Positions 51,509 to 58,866 of a stretch of DNA of 64,000 bases are shown here, piece after piece. A model generated the notes under the pieces. It was not told the DNA's origin. It saw only the letters and a program-made list of their open reading frames with translations, and did not search any database. A program made the translations under genes and the position numbers. The stretch's first letter is position 1. The number at the start of each line of letters is the position of its first letter. Source of the DNA: Nocardia asteroides (GTDB lineage Bacteria; Actinomycetota; Actinomycetes; Mycobacteriales; Mycobacteriaceae); NCBI RefSeq assembly GCF_021183625.1, contig NZ_CP089214.1:1736001-1800000 (forward strand), given 5' to 3'.

Positions 51509-52929
51509 CCAGCGCCGGACTCCGGCCCGGAGACGGCGCCGAGGCGGTGGCGAGCGTGGACACCGAGGTGGTGGTGGACGAGACCGCTACCGTCACGGTG
51601 ACGCCGTGGTCGCCGCGGGGTGAGCGCCGGGCGGCGCTGCCGGTGCGCCCCGGCGCTCCGGCCGAGCCACAGGTCACCCCGGTAGCCGCGACGAATCCGT
51701 TGCCCGCGAATCAATTTCCCGCACTGGCGGGGATCACCGCACCCTCCGCGCTGCTGCGGCAGGCGGTGCCGACCGGCACCGCGCTCCCCGCCCCGGTCAC
51801 CGCTGCCGCGCCCGCCGCTTCACCGCTCGGCACCGGCACCGGCACCGCGACCGGTACGGGGTTCGCGCCCGGCCGTGCGCGAGAAGACGACGATACCGAG
51901 ACCCCCGACGGTTCCCCCGCCCCCGCGAACACGGCGATGGACCTGCTCCCGACCCTCGCCGACGCGCTCTCGAAACTCGGCGGCGGCAGCAGCGGGGCCG
52001 CACCGGCCGCGATCCCCGCGGGCCACACCACCACCACCACCGCCGACGTAGCGCCCGCCGCAACAGGATTGAGCCCCCAGGCCGAGAGCGCGCTGCGACT
52101 GCTGAAGTCGCTGGCCGCGGCATACGGCGACGGCGACACCAAGGACCCAGAGGTCGTCGCCCTGCGCAAGGAACTCGGCGGCACCACCGGCACCCCCACC
52201 ACTGTCGCGGCCCGCCGCCTCTACCAGGCCAACTTCGCCAACGCCTACAACACCCTCGACAACCAACTCGCCGGCTACATCACCCGCACCGCGGGCACCC
52301 ACAAAGTCGACCGCACCACCATCAACAACCTGCTCCGCGAAGTCAACATCGCCATCAACGAACTCGGAGCGCAGGCATACACCCGCCAAGGCCAGCAACA
52401 AATCCACAAAATCCTCACCGCCGCCCTGGTCAAAGCCAACGCCATCGCGGGAAACACCAACACCGGAAACACCGACACCGCCACCTTCATCAACCAGCTC
52501 ACCGGCCAATACCTCAACAACATCGCGGGCAGGAAGACCCCTGACACCACCTCCGCGGGCGGGCTTCCCGGCGGCAAGGTCGGTGATTGGATCGCGCAGG
52601 CCGTGCAGATCCTGCGCGCCATGGGCTATGACCCGAGCAAGATCGATCCGGCCGCGCTGGCGATCATCGCCGAGCACGAGTCGGGCAACAATCCGGGCGC
52701 GGTGAACAACTGGGACAGCAATGCCGCCAAGGGCATCCCGTCGAAGGGGCTCATGCAGACCATCGGCCCGACCTTCGACCGCTGGGCGGTGGACGGCCAC
52801 CGGAACATCATGAACCCGGTGGACAACATCGTCGCCGCCGCCAGGTACGCCGTCAACCGCTACGGCTCGGTGAGCAATGTGCCCGGCGTGGTGGCGGTGC
52901 GGTCGGGCCGCAAGTACGTGGGGTACTGA
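51505..52929 (+). CDS. SLT-domain lytic transglycosylase with repeat module
   Basis: 474 residues from the GTG at 51505, supported by the coupled leader ORF and by similarity of its front to the protein at 54122-55576. The order is a disordered Ala/Thr/Pro part (1-155), LLPTLADALSKLGG, a helical module (about 190-345) encoded by the left 333-bp inverted repeat, and a C-terminal SLT domain. The last has EHESGNNPGAVNNWDSNAAK (likely catalytic Glu392), GIPSKGLMQTIGPTF and RYGSVSNVPG. This SLT type resembles lysozyme domains of phage tape-measure proteins. It would cleave glycan strands of peptidoglycan, perhaps to open the wall for the secretion machines. The stop overlaps the next gene as TGATG. 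Confidence 0.85.
   Translation: MTSAGLRPGDGAEAVASVDTEVVVDETATVTVTPWSPRGERRAALPVRPGAPAEPQVTPVAATNPLPANQFPALAGITAPSALLRQAVPTGTALPAPVTAAAPAASPLGTGTGTATGTGFAPGRAREDDDTETPDGSPAPANTAMDLLPTLADALSKLGGGSSGAAPAAIPAGHTTTTTADVAPAATGLSPQAESALRLLKSLAAAYGDGDTKDPEVVALRKELGGTTGTPTTVAARRLYQANFANAYNTLDNQLAGYITRTAGTHKVDRTTINNLLREVNIAINELGAQAYTRQGQQQIHKILTAALVKANAIAGNTNTGNTDTATFINQLTGQYLNNIAGRKTPDTTSAGGLPGGKVGDWIAQAVQILRAMGYDPSKIDPAALAIIAEHESGNNPGAVNNWDSNAAKGIPSKGLMQTIGPTFDRWAVDGHRNIMNPVDNIVAAARYAVNRYGSVSNVPGVVAVRSGRKYVGY
52209..52541. repeat. 333-bp inverted repeat, left copy
   Basis: It matches the reverse complement of 54507-54839 at 330 of 333 positions; the only changes are three bases in GGAGCG versus GGCCCC. 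It encodes the helical module RRLYQANFANAYNTLDNQLA through NNIAGRKTP. Within it Lys, Glu and Gln are often AAA, GAA and CAA, unlike neighbouring genes that use AAG, GAG and CAG. Both copies begin at the third base of a codon, so exchange keeps frame. Confidence 0.95.
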
Positions 52930-54119
52930 TGGCCGCGACCAAACCCCCGAAAACCCCTGACCTCGAGCCCGATCCGGTGACCGCCCCGGACGATCCGGCC
53001 GCCCCCCGCGCCACGACCACCACGGAGCGACCGCGCCGTGCCACCCGGAGCCCCACCCACGCCACACCCCCGGTGCGGCCGGGCGGCACCGCGGGCCCGG
53101 CGCAGGCCGCCACCACCGCTCCGACCGCGAGCACTCCCGCCGCCACCGCCACCCCGGCCCCGATCCGCGCGGACGCCATGGCCGCGCAGTCCGGTGCGAG
53201 CATGCCGATGGCGGCCGCCGCGCTCGGCACGCTGGCCATGATCGCCGCCCAGTACGGCCAGGGCACCCCGGCTGCCGCGACCGGGCAGCCGTACGCGCCA
53301 CCGCGGCTCGCCGACGGCCGCCCGACCGGCCCGATCGCCTGGGACGGCGCGCTGAACTCGCGCTACGCCGCGGACAGCAGGATCACCGCCGGACAGGATT
53401 CCGCAGCGCAGTCGGTGAACGCCGAGCTGGGCCGCATCCTGGACGGCGCCGTGGACAACTCCGTCCAGGGCAGGGCCGCGATCGGCGCGATCATCGCCGA
53501 GGTCAATACCGCGCTCACCGCGCTCGGCAGCGTCGAGAACACCGCGGTCGGCAGGCAGCTGGTGATCGGCACGCTCGGCACCGCGCTGCAGCGCGCCGGG
53601 TCGGTGCTCGGCCAGGGGCAGGCTGCGGCGGCGCTCACCGCGGACCGGGTCGCCGGACTGGCGGACCGGTATCTGCAGCAGTCCGCGCCGCGCAAGCGCG
53701 CGACCCAGCGCCCCGCGGTCGCGGCGGGCGGCACCGGCGGGCCGCCGCGTACCCGCCCCACCGGGCAGCAGGGGCAGTGGATCGACGAGGCCATGCGGGT
53801 GCTGCGCCAGCACGGCTACGACACCCGCCAGATCGACCCGGCCGCCATCGCGGCGATCATCCAGCACGAATCCGGCGGCAATCCGAACGCCATCAACCTG
53901 TGGGACAGCAATGCCGCCAAGGGCATCCCGTCCAAGGGGCTGATGCAGACCATCGACCCCACCTTCGCCGCCTACGCGCTGCCGGGACACGGCGATATCT
54001 GGAACCCGGTGGACAACATCATCGCCGGGGTGCGGTACTCGATCGAGCGCTACGGCTCGGTCAGCAATGTGCCCGGGATCGTCGGGCTGCGCGACGGCAG
54101 CGGGTACGTCGGGTACTGA
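52929..54119 (+). CDS. SLT-domain lytic transglycosylase, second copy
   Basis: 396 residues; the ATG at 52929 overlaps the previous stop. The first 90 residues are Pro/Thr/Ala-rich, followed by SMPMAAAALGTLAMIAAQYG. A helical module follows that is distantly like that of the neighbour (IIAEVNTALTALGSVENTAV), and a basic linker. The C-terminal SLT domain has QHESGGNPNAINLWDSNAAK (likely catalytic Glu314), GIPSKGLMQTIDPTFAAYAL and RYGSVSNVPGIVG. The SLT parts of the two genes are also near-repeats at DNA level, so this is a tandem duplication. It lies wholly inside the segment bounded by the inverted repeats, so it would flip with it. No signal peptide. Confidence 0.85.
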   Translation: MAATKPPKTPDLEPDPVTAPDDPAAPRATTTTERPRRATRSPTHATPPVRPGGTAGPAQAATTAPTASTPAATATPAPIRADAMAAQSGASMPMAAAALGTLAMIAAQYGQGTPAAATGQPYAPPRLADGRPTGPIAWDGALNSRYAADSRITAGQDSAAQSVNAELGRILDGAVDNSVQGRAAIGAIIAEVNTALTALGSVENTAVGRQLVIGTLGTALQRAGSVLGQGQAAAALTADRVAGLADRYLQQSAPRKRATQRPAVAAGGTGGPPRTRPTGQQGQWIDEAMRVLRQHGYDTRQIDPAAIAAIIQHESGGNPNAINLWDSNAAKGIPSKGLMQTIDPTFAAYALPGHGDIWNPVDNIIAGVRYSIERYGSVSNVPGIVGLRDGSGYVGY

Positions 54120-54121
54120 GC

Positions 54122-55576
54122 TCAGGCCCAGCGGGCGGCCCGGTAGTTCTTGGGCAGCGGCACCTCGCCGAGCGGAACCCCCGACCGGGATGCCGCGTAG
54201 CAGCGGCCATTGCCCGCGTACATGATGACGTGCCCCGGAACGCCGTTCTCGAAGGAACTCTCCGGGAAGACGAGGTCGCCGGGTTGCAGCGGTCCGGTCA
54301 CCTTCGGGAGCTGCCGGTACTGGTCCGCCGCCACCCGCGGGATGTTCACCCCGGCGGCCTTGGCCGCGTACTGCATGAGCCCGGAGCAGTCGAAGGAGTT
54401 CGGGCCCTCGGCGCCCCAGACGTAGGGCTTGCCGAACTGCGCCCGCGCCGTATCGAGCGCGATCTTCGCCTTGCCGCCGGCGGGTGCTCCGGCGCCACCC
54501 GATACCGGGGTCTTCCTGCCCGCGATGTTGTTGAGGTATTGGCCGGTGAGCTGGTTGATGAAGGTGGCGGTGTCGGTGTTTCCGGTGTTGGTGTTTCCCG
54601 CGATGGCGTTGGCTTTGACCAGGGCGGCGGTGAGGATTTTGTGGATTTGTTGCTGGCCTTGGCGGGTGTATGCCTGGGGGCCGAGTTCGTTGATGGCGAT
54701 GTTGACTTCGCGGAGCAGGTTGTTGATGGTGGTGCGGTCGACTTTGTGGGTGCCCGCGGTGCGGGTGATGTAGCCGGCGAGTTGGTTGTCGAGGGTGTTG
54801 TAGGCGTTGGCGAAGTTGGCCTGGTAGAGGCGGCGGGCCTGGATCGACTCGGCACCGCTACCGGTACCGGTACCGAGCCCGAGTTCCTTGCGCAGGGCGA
54901 CGACCTCGGGGTCCTTGGTCTCGCCGTCGCCATACGCGGCCGCCAGCGCCTTCAGCAGCTCGAGCACCCGCTGGTCCTGCGGGCTCAATCCCGCTGTCGC
55001 GGTGCCGCCCCCCGGCGCGGTGGTGCTCCCGCTCGCCGGTGCGCCGCCGCTCGTCCCGGACGAACCCCCGCCCCCGAGGAGGGCGTCGGCCAGCGTGGGC
55101 AGCATGCCGAGCGCCATGGTCCCCGCCATGGTGGCGGCGGGCAGGACGGCGGCGACGGTGTCGGCATCGAGCGCGGGTGGCGGCGGCTCCGCCGGCGGCG
55201 CCGCGACGGCCTGCGGCTGCGCCGGGACGGGGGCCGCCGGAACAGCCGCCGGACTTCCCGGCAGCGCCCCGCCACCCGGTGCGAGCGGGCGCAGCGCGGG
55301 CGGCAGCAGCGCCGCGGGCACCGTCATCCCCGGCAACCCCGGAATCGCGATGTGCTGCGGCATACTCGCCGCCGGTGCGGCGGTGCCCGGTGCGCTCACC
55401 GCCGGGGCGGTGGTGCCCGGCGCGCTCACCGCAGGCATCGCGGGCAACCCCCCGCGCCCGCCGCGCCCCCGCCCGGACCACGGCGTCACCACCGCGCCGT
55501 TGGACCCGCTCTCCGGGGTCTCGACCGGCTCCGCGTCGACCGGCTCCGCTATCGACCACACTTCCGTGCTCGTCAT
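54122..55576 (-). CDS. NlpC/P60 endopeptidase sharing the repeat module
   Basis: 484 residues from the ATG at 55576, overlapping the upstream stop as ATGA. The front has the same plan as the 51505 protein: a disordered Ala/Pro/Gly part, ALGMLPTLADALLGGGG, and the helical module coded by the right inverted repeat. The C-terminus is an NlpC/P60 domain with Cys397 (SFDCSGLMQYAAKAAG) and His449 (GVPGHVIMYAGNG). It would cut peptide stems of peptidoglycan. Its stop is two bases from the convergent stop of the SLT gene. It is the last gene of the type IV secretion operon, the place of a conjugative wall hydrolase such as CwlT of ICEBs1, which combines both activities in one protein. Confidence 0.88.
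   Translation of the reverse strand: MTSTEVWSIAEPVDAEPVETPESGSNGAVVTPWSGRGRGGRGGLPAMPAVSAPGTTAPAVSAPGTAAPAASMPQHIAIPGLPGMTVPAALLPPALRPLAPGGGALPGSPAAVPAAPVPAQPQAVAAPPAEPPPPALDADTVAAVLPAATMAGTMALGMLPTLADALLGGGGSSGTSGGAPASGSTTAPGGGTATAGLSPQDQRVLELLKALAAAYGDGETKDPEVVALRKELGLGTGTGSGAESIQARRLYQANFANAYNTLDNQLAGYITRTAGTHKVDRTTINNLLREVNIAINELGPQAYTRQGQQQIHKILTAALVKANAIAGNTNTGNTDTATFINQLTGQYLNNIAGRKTPVSGGAGAPAGGKAKIALDTARAQFGKPYVWGAEGPNSFDCSGLMQYAAKAAGVNIPRVAADQYRQLPKVTGPLQPGDLVFPESSFENGVPGHVIMYAGNGRCYAASRSGVPLGEVPLPKNYRAARWA
54507..54839. repeat. 333-bp inverted repeat, right copy
   Basis: Partner of 52209-52541, in opposite orientation, 1,965 bases apart. It is inside the NlpC/P60 gene and in the same codon phase as its partner. 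The enclosed segment holds the SLT domain of one gene, the whole second SLT gene and the NlpC domain of this gene. Confidence 0.95.
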
Positions 55577-56415
55577 GCCGCTCCGCTCAGAACGCGCTTC
55601 ACCCGGACATCCGCCGCATCGGGCAGCTGCTGCCACACCGCCCGCCCGATCCCCGGCTCTACCGTCACCAGCTGCCCGGACCCCACCGCGACCCCCGCCC
55701 GCGCCGGGGCGTTCCCGCGGAAGTCCCAGAAGACCAGGTCACCCGCCGAGACCGCCGAGCGATGCACCCGCTGCCCGCAGCCACTCTGTGCCGCTATCGA
55801 TTCCGGCAGCACCACCGCGCCGCCGGTCTCCGGCCGCCCGCAGACCCCGCCGCCCGCACCGGCTTCGACGGGCACCTCCGCGCAGCGCCCGGAGGCCGGC
55901 TCGAGCGAGGCACCGTAGGTCACCGCCCTGACCAACGCGCCCGCGTCGGCGACCGCGTCGAGCCGGGCGAGCGCCAGCTCCCGCGCGCACCCGGCCGCGG
56001 TGCCGGTATTGCCGTGCCCCCACGGCTTATCCTGGTACGGGGCGGTCCGCATGGCGGCGACGCAGCCGCGCTCCCAGGCCGACATCGCGCCGGAGTCCGG
56101 CGGGATCGTCAGCTCGGCGTAGGGATTGGCGCTCGGCGTCGCCGCGCGGCCGGACGGCGTCGCCGCGGTCAGCGGCGCAGGCTCGGCGGCGCCGCCGGAC
56201 GGGTCCGGCCCGACCGCGCTGTCGCACTGGTAGCGCAGGTCGGCGGCGGAGTTCGCGGCCGTGCCCGCCGCGGCGAGGATGGCCATGGCGGGCACGGCCA
56301 GCAGCGCGAGGACGATCGCGCCGCCCACCCACCAGCCCGTTTTCCCGCCGGAGCCATCCCGCTGCTGCTGCCGCCGCGGCACCAGCCACGCGAGCATCAT
56401 CAACCGACCGAGCAT
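55573..56415 (-). CDS. Membrane-anchored protein with NlpC/P60-like end, possibly inactive
   Basis: 280 residues. A basic front is followed by a transmembrane helix (TGWWVGGAIVLALLAVPAMA), then an outer part of about 210 residues with several cysteines (YQCDSAV, RGCVAAM, AGCAREL, GRCAEVP, GGVCGRP, SGCGQRV). The last 70 residues resemble the back half of NlpC/P60 domains (AVSAGDLVFWDFRG, then VAVGSGQLVTVEPG), but the usual DCSG cysteine motif and the catalytic histidine context are missing. It may be a structural or regulatory relative of the hydrolases. It starts six bases after the VirB6-like stop and overlaps the NlpC gene, so it belongs to the type IV operon. Confidence 0.65.
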   Translation of the reverse strand: MLGRLMMLAWLVPRRQQQRDGSGGKTGWWVGGAIVLALLAVPAMAILAAAGTAANSAADLRYQCDSAVGPDPSGGAAEPAPLTAATPSGRAATPSANPYAELTIPPDSGAMSAWERGCVAAMRTAPYQDKPWGHGNTGTAAGCARELALARLDAVADAGALVRAVTYGASLEPASGRCAEVPVEAGAGGGVCGRPETGGAVVLPESIAAQSGCGQRVHRSAVSAGDLVFWDFRGNAPARAGVAVGSGQLVTVEPGIGRAVWQQLPDAADVRVKRVLSGAA

Positions 56416-56421
56416 CGCGGC

Positions 56422-58866
56422 CTACCTCAGCCGTTCTTCCACCGGGCCCATGGCCCGCTGCCACGCGGCGACATCGGGCCGGTGGGTGCCCGGCGGGGTG
56501 AGCGTGTGCCACGTTCCGCGCTTCACCCCCGAGCTCCACAGGTCGGTATCGGTCGCGGCGGTGATCACGGCCCTGGCATCGCGCATGCGCTGCGGATCCG
56601 ACACGTTCGCCAGGACCGAGTCGACCGCCTCGGTGGTGAGTCTGGCGTGCTCGTTGCCGATCCACTTCATCATGCGGCCCGCTGCGTTCCGGTCGACACT
56701 GCTCAGCGAGAGGGGGACCTTCTTGCGGTCGCCGTCGGCCACCTTCTGCAGATTGGTCAGCTTCTCCATGGTCGGATTCCGCATGTAGTCCTCGACGTAT
56801 CGGCGCTGCACGCCGCTGACAGCGCCGCCGTCCAGGGTGACCCCGCCCGCGTGCGCGTTGCGCCACCGGGCGGCGACCGCCTCCAGCGTGGCCAGGTGCG
56901 CCACCATCTCGTCCGGGTCGCCGTTGCCCGCGAGCAGCCGGTCGCCCGAATGCCCCGCGTTCTGCATGGCGGCGACCACGTGGCCGAGGTGCCTGTTGGT
57001 CAGCGTCTCGTCCTCGGCGTTGTCCTCCATCATTCCCCAGGAGCGGACGGCGCGGGCCATGATCTCGCGGTCGCTGAAACCGGCGCCGGTGAGCGCGCCG
57101 TAGGCGCCGTCGAGCAGCCCACCGGAGTTGCGCAGCCTGCGGATCGCCGCCGCGGCGCCGCGCGGGGTATCGATGCCGCCGCCGTGCTGGGCGCCTGCCC
57201 GCGCGGCGACGGCGAACTGCTCCCGGTTGAGCTGCGCCTGCACCATCCAGCCGGTGGCTCCGCCGAGGCCGGGTGCGGCGTAGTACTCCCACATCGACTT
57301 CTGCATGGCCTTCTCCGCGAACGCTCGCGGCCGCAGCGGATTCCTGACCCCGCCCCACAGCCACTCCGTCGCCGGGGAGCTGTTGACGGTGCTGATCGCG
57401 GCCAGCGTATTGAGCAGCCCGAGCCCGCCCATCGCCTGACCCGCGCCGACGCCCATTCCCCCGCCGCCACCACCGCCACCGCGGCCGCCCTCGCCCCGCA
57501 TCGCGGTACCGATCCGGTCGACCATCCACTCGCTGCCGCCCATGATCCGCTTGTTCAGCGCGCGCATCTCCACGATCACCACCAGCCCGGCCCCGGCACT
57601 GATCACCAGGACCGCCATCACCTGCCCGCCCGCCTGCTGGAACAGATTCCCGTAGAAGAGGCAGACCGCGCCGAGCGCGATGGTGTCGACGACCATCATC
57701 GCGGCGGCGATCAACCCGTCCACGATGTTGTACACCAGGAACGACTGCGTCGGCCCGTACACGAAACCGCCCGCCGCGAAGCCGAAGATCGAGTAGATGC
57801 CGTGCTTGAGCGTGCGCATCCCGGCGCGCAGGATCCGCCAGGCGAGCATCACCCCGAGCCCGCACACGATCAGCGAGGTGACCAGCATCAGCAGCCCGGC
57901 GCCGATCTGCCCGGCCCCCGGATTCGAGGCGGAGACGAAGGCGGCGTTGTCGCCGCAGCTCTGCAGGCCGTCCTTGACCCGGTCCTCGTCGCCGGAGAGC
58001 ATCCCGGCGGTCCAGACCCCGCCGCAGGCGGGCCGGTCGTCGAGCACGTGCCCGAAGTTCCAGACCTGCAGCGGGCGCCGCGCGAGGTTGTCGGCGAGCG
58101 TGGTCTGGATGGTGGCCACCAGCCGCAGTGGATTCACCTCGGTGCTGCCGTTCAGCCCGGCGGCCACGGTGATGCCGACGTCCCTTCCCTTGGCCAGCAC
58201 CCCGTCCGCGGCCAGCGCGTCCTCCAGCGGGTGCGCCAGGAAGAACGGCCCGGCGAGCGCGACGAGCACCATCGTGCAGACCTGTGCCACCGCCTTGGCC
58301 GATTGCCCGCGCACGATGAAGTACGCCACGAAGAAGGCGCCGATCGCCGCGGCGGTGATCAGCATGATCGGGGTGGCGAGCTGCCCGCTGAGGTTGGCGG
58401 CCACCCCCTCCAGTGCGGAGCCGATCGAGGCGAGCCACTGGAAGCTCAGGGCGTAGCCGATGATCCAGATCGCGGTCGTCACGATCACCACCCAGCCCGC
58501 GAACTCCAGGCTGATGATCGTGGAGAGCACGGTGTTGCCCGGGTTCAGCACGCCGCCGCGGTCGGTGACGAACATGTACTGCGACAGCGGGACCCCGGCG
58601 GAGTCCCTGACCGCCATCCAGCTCAGCGCGCTGTTCACCGAGCCGGGGGTGCTCGGCGAGCCGCTGCCCGCGAGCGCGGCCCCGCCGAGCGCGGCCGGGA
58701 GGACGACCGCGAGGGCGAGCACCGCGAGCAGCCGGGCGGTCCAGCGCCTGCGCCGGGTCGCGGTGACCCAGGACCGCCCGCGCCGCCACCGCGCGAGCGC
58801 GCTCCCGGTGCGCCCGCGCCGCCACCACCTCGCCGCGCCCCCGGCGCGCCCGCGCTCCGTCGTCAC
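56422..58866 (-). CDS. VirB6/TrbL-like polytopic conjugation protein
   Basis: 814 residues from a GTG at 58866 that overlaps the VirB4-like stop as GTGA. An N-terminal basic stretch and signal-like helix (RLLAVLALAVVLPAALGGAA) precede a first outer loop and about seven membrane helices, for example GWVVIVTTAIWIIGYALSFQ, GAGLLMLVTSLIVCGLGVML and NIVDGLIAAAMMVVDTIALG. A glycine run and a long hydrophilic C-terminal domain of about 300 residues follow. The membrane part has TrbL/VirB6 character and would form the inner-membrane channel of a type IV system. The large cytoplasmic or periplasmic tail has no recognised family. Confidence 0.8.
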   Translation of the reverse strand: MTTERGRAGGAARWWRRGRTGSALARWRRGRSWVTATRRRRWTARLLAVLALAVVLPAALGGAALAGSGSPSTPGSVNSALSWMAVRDSAGVPLSQYMFVTDRGGVLNPGNTVLSTIISLEFAGWVVIVTTAIWIIGYALSFQWLASIGSALEGVAANLSGQLATPIMLITAAAIGAFFVAYFIVRGQSAKAVAQVCTMVLVALAGPFFLAHPLEDALAADGVLAKGRDVGITVAAGLNGSTEVNPLRLVATIQTTLADNLARRPLQVWNFGHVLDDRPACGGVWTAGMLSGDEDRVKDGLQSCGDNAAFVSASNPGAGQIGAGLLMLVTSLIVCGLGVMLAWRILRAGMRTLKHGIYSIFGFAAGGFVYGPTQSFLVYNIVDGLIAAAMMVVDTIALGAVCLFYGNLFQQAGGQVMAVLVISAGAGLVVIVEMRALNKRIMGGSEWMVDRIGTAMRGEGGRGGGGGGGGMGVGAGQAMGGLGLLNTLAAISTVNSSPATEWLWGGVRNPLRPRAFAEKAMQKSMWEYYAAPGLGGATGWMVQAQLNREQFAVAARAGAQHGGGIDTPRGAAAAIRRLRNSGGLLDGAYGALTGAGFSDREIMARAVRSWGMMEDNAEDETLTNRHLGHVVAAMQNAGHSGDRLLAGNGDPDEMVAHLATLEAVAARWRNAHAGGVTLDGGAVSGVQRRYVEDYMRNPTMEKLTNLQKVADGDRKKVPLSLSSVDRNAAGRMMKWIGNEHARLTTEAVDSVLANVSDPQRMRDARAVITAATDTDLWSSGVKRGTWHTLTPPGTHRPDVAAWQRAMGPVEERLR

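Noticed and set aside
52209..54839. Inverted repeats as ends of a transposon or insertion sequence
   Set aside because: They encode part of two genes, have no terminal target duplications that I can see, and enclose only hydrolase sequence without a transposase.
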